Assembly (NCBI RefSeq): GCF_020379485.1
Contig: NC_063442.1
Location: forward strand, 15,498,009-15,562,008
Length of the DNA: 64,000 bases
Origin: Brassica napus
Lineage: Eukaryota > Streptophyta > Magnoliopsida > Brassicales > Brassicaceae
Direction: 5' to 3'
The position numbers and the translations under genes are program-made. Below, one piece after another: positions 57,884 to 64,000 of this stretch. Position 1 is the stretch's first letter; each line of letters begins with the position of its first letter. A model generated the notes under the pieces. It was not told the origin of the DNA. It worked only from the letters and a program-made list of their open reading frames with translations, and ran no database searches.

Positions 57884-59066
57884 TGATATTACGTGTATAC
57901 GCACACCAAATAACCTAATGTGCACACTACCACAATCGAATGGTATGTCGATGTAGCACTTTAGGATCGAATCCACAGAGACCAACTGTTACACTTTATT
58001 TCTGTAGGATCAATATTAAGCTAAAACAATATGGGGGTTTTAAGATTGAGGTATTATAACATAAAATAAAAGACTAGTTAAAAGGTTTTCAGATGATTAA
58101 AAGAGCTAGGTTCAGGGTGATTCATTGGGATACTTAGGATCATGAGCTACACAACTATTCAGGAAAACAATACGAGCCAATCTAGAACTTGAACAACAAG
58201 AATAGATAAACCCACTGTCGTGGTGTCTACCAATTTATCAAGCAATCCTAATGCCTAAACTGTCGTTTGGATCAGAGAATGATGACAAGCATTAAGTTCA
58301 GATTCAATTGGTTCACGATTCGCCTTAACATCAGCTTTCGTTGGCTAAGGACAAATCGCCTATCTATGCTATTTCCAGTAACCTAAAACACTTTTGATGA
58401 ATAGATTAAACTTGTGATCATATGCTAAATGGCCAGTTTAACATAAGCAATAAGCATAACAATAGACAGAGATATCAAAGAATAACAATCCTATTTGTGT
58501 CTAGCTCATTGATCCATGATCCTTAACACCCTAAACCTAACAAGCGACTACTCAGACATGGACAAAGAAATCACGGAGACAAAGACTGAATAAAACATCA
58601 TGCAATTCAATAGAATAAGAATAGGGTTCAGGATAATCTTCTCTATGGTGAGAGAGATGGAGCCTTCTCCCTTTACAATAAGCAAATCCTCAAATTCTAA
58701 AGTCTCCAATGGTTTTCTTCTGTCTAGAATAGCGTAGTATGATAAAGAGAAACAGAAAATATGATATATCAAAGCCACAGGCGGCTGGGAGAGAAAATAT
58801 GGATAACTAGGGGAAATCCCGTAATGATTGTAGTTTCCTAAAAAATCTCTGCCGCTGGAACACTCACTCGGAACAGTCATCAAGACTGTTCTGCGTGAAA
58901 ACCACCAAATTGCATTGTTTTCTGCCTCTTTTGTTCCAGCTGATCCATCTCCCATCAAATGCAACTCCAGACCTGTAATGACTCCAAAAAGACTAGGAAG
59001 ACTCGATAAAGACTTGAAAACTAATTTAAAAGCATATATACAAGATGTATAAAACACCATATATCA
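57884..59066 (-). repeat. 3' LTR of the inner element (1183 bp)
   Basis: It runs from TGATATTACGTG to CCATATATCA on the plus strand, followed by ATTCCCCCAGACTT (polypurine tract on the element strand). Its first 605 bases match 63396-64000 apart from a G/T difference (58091 against 63603) and a T/G difference (58421 against 63933), with no gaps. Confidence 0.9.
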
Positions 59067-60743
59067 ATTCCCCCAGACTTAGATCCTTGTTTGTCCTCAA
59101 ACAATGTCAAGTATCAAGAACATGGAGAAAGGTTTGAAAGTGTGGGAACTCTCCTATTCTCAGCAACCATACTTTAACCACGAATCTCTGAACCATACAA
59201 GCAGTAAAACTAGGACAACACACCCTTACCGGAACCCCACTGACTGCTGTTCAAAAATCGGCTCCATACTCTTCATCTCAAACCTGAAAAAGCAACACTA
59301 TCGAGACAGAACTCCCTACATTCATTTAAGAGTAGCGTGAGCTTCTCATCACAGGCATCATTCAGGGTAGACGGTCTAAATGTGGAACAGGCTATTTAAT
59401 GGTGGAGTTAAGAGTGTTTAGGGGCTACCATTTCATTTAAGAGGATGCAGGATATCACACAAAATGGCAAGAGAGGATAGATCCATTGATGTCCACAGCC
59501 TCTACTCGTTTTTGCTCTATCTGGTGCGACTGTTCTGATGACGGAACAGGCAACTGATTGTTCTGCTTTCCACTTTCCTCTACACACTCTTCAATACTTG
59601 GTACCAACTTCTTGCTCGACCTTTCCAGTGGCTCCATGTTTCTTTTCTTTCTTCTCCTTCTCCATCACATTAATCTCGTTTTTTTTTTTTTTTTTTTTTT
59701 TGAAGACTGATATGGTGATGTGACGAAGAAGGAGGTAACACATGATCGTTCTGAGTGCCACTGGTGGTTTTGATTTCGCGACCATTCTGGTTCTCCACCC
59801 CTGCTCTTGCGCAGTTCATTGGTTATAGAGCGGTTGCTCCCATAATCTGCTTGTTCTCCGTTCTGACATAATTTCTGCAGCAGTAACGAGTAGGAGGCTG
59901 CGTTGATCCTTTCCTCTCCGACCTTTTTGCACATATCTGCACATATGACACTGAAAAACAAATGCATGAAGGTGGAATAAAGGCTAAGGTGCAGGGTGGG
60001 AACTAGCTAAAGATGAGCTAGCCACTCAGGATCAGCAAGATGGATAAAAAGGATAAGAAGTCCTGAGTGTGTTCTCGTTTCCCTGATCTAATGCCCATAA
60101 CAAGAAGAATTTCAGTCAAGATTAGGTTCAAGTAAGGTGGAGTTAAGTCTACCCAGTGTAACCTGATCGGCTGAGAACTTCTGGAGAATCAAGTGAGATA
60201 TGTCAGGGTGTTCCAGGTCCACATGTGTGTCTTTCGCCACTGCTAAGGTCACTGAATAAGATAACTAAAGCACGAGGTGGTCAGTGATCAACACAGAATA
60301 AGGTCCTAATTCCCACAAAGTTTTGACTGACTCAATAAAAACTGACTCAAATTGACCCAAAAGAAAAACAAAAGAAAGAAACGAGTTAGTAAACGACGAA
60401 AACCCTCTCCCAGACTTACTTCACAACGTCCCTGGTGTGAAAATAAATCAGAGAGAAGGAGAAAACAAGAATAATTTTTTTTTTTGTTCGAGATACTTAC
60501 CTGGCGCGGAGCAGCCTGACAGAGCAAGACGCGGTTGCTCCAGCAAAGGATGCTCTGGAATGAGAGCTGCCAGCTGCTTGCTCCAGTCAAGGGTCTCGGA
60601 TTTTCTGATTTATGACCTGAGACTCAACAAACTAAAAACAAAAATAAGTGAAAAAGAAAATCCTAATGTTAATGACACTCACCAGTGGGTTGCCTCCCAC
60701 CAAGCGCTTGGTTTAAGTCTCTAGCTTGACTTGGTGACTGGGA
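59067..60743 (-). other. Non-coding 3' internal region of the inner element
   Basis: The region is related to 46185-47560 and 49600-49870 of the outer element but lacks the third ORF that lies between them there. It has a 23-T run (59679-59701) and a consensus donor CCAG|GTAAGT (element strand, at about 60503-60494) at the place equivalent to the donor at 49675. The module AGTGGGTTGCCTCCCACCAA at about 60684 is shared with 49811 in the outer element. No ORF with a domain is present. Confidence 0.65.
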
Positions 60744-60965
60744 TCAGTCGGGTTGAGCAGGAGGGCTTGTTCCAAAACAAGCTCCACAATCAGACATGTT
60801 CAGCTCCAGAACTTTGCTCAACAACCCTTTCACAGCAGCTTCCCCTTTCTCCTTCAGCTCATGTGTGAGAATAGCTCTGACTTTAGAGAACGGTTTAGAG
60901 GTACCTTTGCACTTTACCTCATACTCAATGGAGTTCTCATCACACTTGAGAGGTATCAAAGTCAA
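60744..60965 (-). pseudogene. Frame-shifted C-terminal tail of the inner gag-protease ORF
   Basis: A 73-residue frame (MTLIPLKCDENSIEYEVKCK to GTSPPAQPD) overlaps the last codons of the gag-protease ORF. The wording just before its ATG in the same frame (KGDPTL) reads as a continuation of the upstream protein, one base out of register in an A/G-rich run (about 60985-61000). It is most simply the original C-terminus, separated by a one-base indel. No domain is recognised. Confidence 0.6.
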
Positions 60966-63283
60966 TGTAGGATCTCCCTTGACCTTTTCTTATGGACTTT
61001 CTGTTTCACCCTTGAATTCCCTCTGATTTTAGTAGGATCAGTGCATGGATCTTCATCAGATAACAGCCTGCTTTCACCCTTGTCACCATGCTCCTTCTCT
61101 GGAACAACCTTCAGCTTTTCCACATCAAACACTGAGATGCGAGAGGCGTGTGATGAGGAAGATCTGGTGGGTACAGCCTTGTAGAAAACTTTCTTGTTGA
61201 TGTTGGAGAAGCAGACTCTCTTGTTGGGCATATCGATGGTTGCTCCAACAGTAGCCATGAATGTCCTTCCAAATATCAAAGGCATCTCATGATCCTTGTT
61301 CATCTCAACAACTTGAAACTCAGCAGGAACAATGCATTCTCCTACTTGAACATGAAGGCTGCGGATGGTTCCATATGGGACTGCTCTGGAAGAGTTTGCA
61401 AAGGTCAGGGTCAGCTGAGAACGCTCAACATCAGCAATACCCAAATCGTCTACAATAGCCTTTGAGACGAGATTCACACAAGAACCAGAGTCACAAAGAG
61501 CATCCTTGAAGGTTGTTCCTGCGATGGAACATGGGAAAACAAACTTTCCAGGATCATCAACCTTAGGCAATACCTTCAGTGCTGGTGTAGACAGTGCTTT
61601 GGTATAGAGGACCTTGATCTCCTCTTGAGTCTCTCTACAGTGTTTAAAGAACTGGAGCAATGGACGAATCTGCAGAGCATCTTCGAATGCAAGTTCTTTA
61701 GGAAGCCTTCTCACCATCTTGTTAAAACCTATCAGCTGCTCTTCACTAATGGGATCCATCAGATGTCTAGGTGGAATTGGATAGGGAACCTTAGGAACAT
61801 AGACTCGGACTGGTGGAGTTTCAGCAGGTTCACTAGGAGCAATCACTTCAGAGCTAGCAGACTGCTCTGTGTTCTCTTCTGCGACTAGAATAGTCTCAGC
61901 AAACGACTGCTCTACTGCATTACAGTGCTCAGTCCTTGGATTTTTATCAGTTCTTCCAGGGAGCGTCTCTTGTTGCCTCTTGACACTCTCAACTGTTTGA
62001 GCAAGCTGAACATCGATCTTTCTCATATGGATCGCAAGATTGTCATACTTGTTATTCAGCTCAGTGAACATGTTGCCCATCCTGGTGTCTATTTCCGTGG
62101 TTACCTGATTCAACGCCTTGGCCTGAACCTGCTGACCCTGCAACAGCTGTTGCATCATCATACCCAGACCCATCAGCTCATCTGGTTGACTGTTCCCGGT
62201 AGCTGGAACAGCATGCGGATTGCTCTGCGGTTGTCGCTGGTTCTGGTTCTGAATATGCCCGGTCGTAGGTTGTTCCATGCTGAAAACGTGTCCTTGGTTG
62301 TTTTTCAGTAGCTGATCAACCTTGGCAGTCAGCTCATCTATTTTCTGGGCGTCGGAACTGTTTCCTTTCTTGGAGCAATCACTCTCCTCTTTCTTATTAG
62401 CTGAGCTAGCAGCCATGTTCTCAATCAGCTTAAACGCTCCATCAGTGGTTTGAGTCATGAAGTCTCCATTGCTCGCAGAGTTTAGAGCACCTTGGTATTT
62501 CCAGTCCACTCCATCATAGAAAATGTCCAGGAGGTAATCATCATCAAATCCATGGTGAGGACATTCTCTGCGATAGTCATTGAAGCGCTCCCATGTGTCG
62601 CAGAAAGGCTCATCAGTGAGCTGTTTGAAGGAGGTGATCTTGTTCCTCAATGCAGCTGTTCTCGCCTTAGAGTAGAAATAGCTGAGGAACGCTGATCGGA
62701 CCTGTTCCCATGAAGTGAGAGAGCCGGTAGGGAGAGAGTTCAACCACCGTGCAGCTTTTCCATCAAGAGAGAATGGGAATAGCATGCACCTGATGTAATC
62801 TGGTGGAACACCATTCGCGCGAGTGAAACTGCAGACTTTTTCGAAACTCCCAATATGCTCCATTGGAATTTCTGTAGAGAGACCAGAGAACACCTTTCTC
62901 TGTACTAGACCAATCAAAGCAGGCTTGATCTCGAAGTCCTGCCTGGTGCAGAGTGGAGGAACAATGGCAGAGCGCGTAGTAGGGATGTTACGCGGAAGGT
63001 TTCTCTGCCCGATTGGGACAGTCTGCGCCTGTTGTTCTTGCTGCGCGAGAGCAGCCTGTTCAGCAGCATCCTGCTGAGCTTGGATGGTCTGCTGCATTTG
63101 TAGCATCTGCTGCTGCATGAGTGCCATAGCCGCAGCGAGATCATCCTGATTGGCGTGATCACCCATAGTGGTGTCAGTTTGCCTTGGCTGTTGACGATTT
63201 GTTCTTTCTAACCTTGCTAGCTCGTGGTTGGTAAATGTAACTAACTCTCCTTGTGCGTTTCTCCGAGTATGTCTACTGGTCAT
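60962..63283 (-). CDS. Gag with aspartic protease-like domain of the inner element (773 residues)
   Basis: The complete ORF starts MTSRHTRRNAQGELVTFTNH. A glutamine-rich coil (AAAMALMQQQMLQMQQTIQA) is followed by the gag core ([40 protein letters not shown]) and a linker that includes [20 protein letters not shown]. The C-terminal third contains a retropepsin-like segment with DSGSCVNLV as the active-site motif and a downstream PLIFGRTFMATVGATID, matching Athila/Tat proteases. No CCHC knuckle and no polymerase motifs are present. The full N-terminus here shows what is missing in the interrupted gag at 53749-55249. Confidence 0.9.
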   Translation of the reverse strand: MTSRHTRRNAQGELVTFTNHELARLERTNRQQPRQTDTTMGDHANQDDLAAAMALMQQQMLQMQQTIQAQQDAAEQAALAQQEQQAQTVPIGQRNLPRNIPTTRSAIVPPLCTRQDFEIKPALIGLVQRKVFSGLSTEIPMEHIGSFEKVCSFTRANGVPPDYIRCMLFPFSLDGKAARWLNSLPTGSLTSWEQVRSAFLSYFYSKARTAALRNKITSFKQLTDEPFCDTWERFNDYRRECPHHGFDDDYLLDIFYDGVDWKYQGALNSASNGDFMTQTTDGAFKLIENMAASSANKKEESDCSKKGNSSDAQKIDELTAKVDQLLKNNQGHVFSMEQPTTGHIQNQNQRQPQSNPHAVPATGNSQPDELMGLGMMMQQLLQGQQVQAKALNQVTTEIDTRMGNMFTELNNKYDNLAIHMRKIDVQLAQTVESVKRQQETLPGRTDKNPRTEHCNAVEQSFAETILVAEENTEQSASSEVIAPSEPAETPPVRVYVPKVPYPIPPRHLMDPISEEQLIGFNKMVRRLPKELAFEDALQIRPLLQFFKHCRETQEEIKVLYTKALSTPALKVLPKVDDPGKFVFPCSIAGTTFKDALCDSGSCVNLVSKAIVDDLGIADVERSQLTLTFANSSRAVPYGTIRSLHVQVGECIVPAEFQVVEMNKDHEMPLIFGRTFMATVGATIDMPNKRVCFSNINKKVFYKAVPTRSSSSHASRISVFDVEKLKVVPEKEHGDKGESRLLSDEDPCTDPTKIRGNSRVKQKVHKKRSREILH

Positions 63284-63374
63284 GCACCTGGAACATTAGC
63301 TGCAACAAAAAGGATAAGGCAAGTTAGAGGTCTTAGACTAAATAAATAACCGAAAAATAAAGGTAAAAAGATGG

Positions 63375-63392
63375 TCCCCGGCAACGGCGCCA
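63375..63392 (-). other. Primer-binding site for tRNA-Asp
   Basis: On the element (minus) strand the sequence TGGCGCCGTTGCCGGGGA is the exact complement of the 3' end of plant tRNA-Asp (GTC) including CCA. It lies three bases inside the 5' LTR border at 63396, the standard place for priming minus-strand synthesis. Athila elements commonly use tRNA-Asp. Confidence 0.9.
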
Positions 63393-63395
63393 ATT

Positions 63396-64000
63396 TGATA
63401 TTACGTGTATACGCACACCAAATAACCTAATGTGCACACTACCACAATCGAATGGTATGTCGATGTAGCACTTTAGGATCGAATCCACAGAGACCAACTG
63501 TTACACTTTATTTCTGTAGGATCAATATTAAGCTAAAACAATATGGGGGTTTTAAGATTGAGGTATTATAACATAAAATAAAAGACTAGTTAAAAGGTTT
63601 TCATATGATTAAAAGAGCTAGGTTCAGGGTGATTCATTGGGATACTTAGGATCATGAGCTACACAACTATTCAGGAAAACAATACGAGCCAATCTAGAAC
63701 TTGAACAACAAGAATAGATAAACCCACTGTCGTGGTGTCTACCAATTTATCAAGCAATCCTAATGCCTAAACTGTCGTTTGGATCAGAGAATGATGACAA
63801 GCATTAAGTTCAGATTCAATTGGTTCACGATTCGCCTTAACATCAGCTTTCGTTGGCTAAGGACAAATCGCCTATCTATGCTATTTCCAGTAACCTAAAA
63901 CACTTTTGATGAATAGATTAAACTTGTGATCAGATGCTAAATGGCCAGTTTAACATAAGCAATAAGCATAACAATAGACAGAGATATCAAAGAATAACAA
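63396..64000 (-). repeat. 5' LTR of the inner element (partial, window ends inside it)
   Basis: This stretch repeats 57884-58488 with two substitutions and no gaps. About 580 more bases are expected beyond the window if the two LTRs are equal in length. Confidence 0.9.

Larger units (their letters stand above)
57884..64000 (-). mobile_element. Inner, young, non-autonomous Athila-type element (gag-protease only)
   Basis: The element has a 3' LTR (57884-59066), a 4.3-kb internal region and the inner part of its 5' LTR (63396 onward, running off the window). A perfect 18-base primer-binding site for tRNA-Asp sits next to the 5' LTR. The internal region encodes gag plus a protease-like domain but no reverse transcriptase, RNase H, integrase or third ORF. 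It must therefore depend on enzymes from other elements. The visible LTR parts differ at two positions in 605. With equal LTR lengths the whole element would be about 6.7 kb. Confidence 0.85.

Noticed and set aside
1..64000. CRISPR arrays, rRNA or complete tRNA genes
   Set aside because: None was seen. The sequence is plant nuclear DNA and the tRNA-like patches are incomplete.

Overview
The window is nuclear DNA of a flowering plant of the mustard family. Five host loci in a row match, by their proteins, the gene order I recall from the top of Arabidopsis thaliana chromosome 2: SOS1 (At2g01980), a GAD3/GAD4-type glutamate decarboxylase (At2g02000/At2g02010), NPF8.4/PTR4 (At2g02020), NPF8.3/PTR2 (At2g02040), the complex I B18 subunit (At2g02050) and a GARP-type MYB-like regulator (At2g02060). 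Long AT-rich spacers full of transposons suggest an enlarged genome such as Brassica or Raphanus. The species cannot be fixed from sequence alone, and the Arabidopsis locus numbers come from memory.

Layout. 1-4783: the 3' part (18 exons) of a SOS1 Na+/H+ antiporter gene. 5173-5999: a short Helitron. 6101-8487: a complete six-exon GAD gene facing SOS1 tail to tail. 11054-15753: a PIF/Harbinger transposon with TTA target duplications, an intact DDE transposase, a broken Myb-like partner and an intact GRF zinc-finger gene. 16114-18943: NPF8.4-like transporter with a hAT-type MITE in its last intron. 19088-23240: a LINE-like insertion with a 14-bp target duplication, a probable Helitron and a LINE RNase H remnant. 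23241-26391: NPF8.3-like transporter whose first exon is split after four codons by an 862-bp hAT element. 27195-27503: complex I B18 gene with three site II promoter motifs. 27504-37640: about 10 kb without a recognised gene, holding two non-autonomous Helitrons. 37641-39607: GARP gene with two EAR-type motifs. 40065-40896: a foldback element with 9-bp target duplications. 41831-43990: a decayed second PIF/Harbinger element.

45044-64000 is a nest of three Athila-type Ty3/gypsy elements, all on the minus strand. The outer one (45044-55249) carries gag, pol and an extra ORF in the env position. A second (LTR from 55250) was inserted into its gag. A third (from 57884), with gag-protease but no reverse transcriptase or integrase, was inserted into the second. 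The visible parts of the third element's LTRs differ at 2 of 605 positions, so it is young.

The host genes do not form an operon-like unit. Their linkage is inherited microsynteny. What distinguishes the window is how transposons have changed it: one transporter has lost its start-codon linkage, another has an altered intron, and a PIF element carries a host-like zinc-finger gene.
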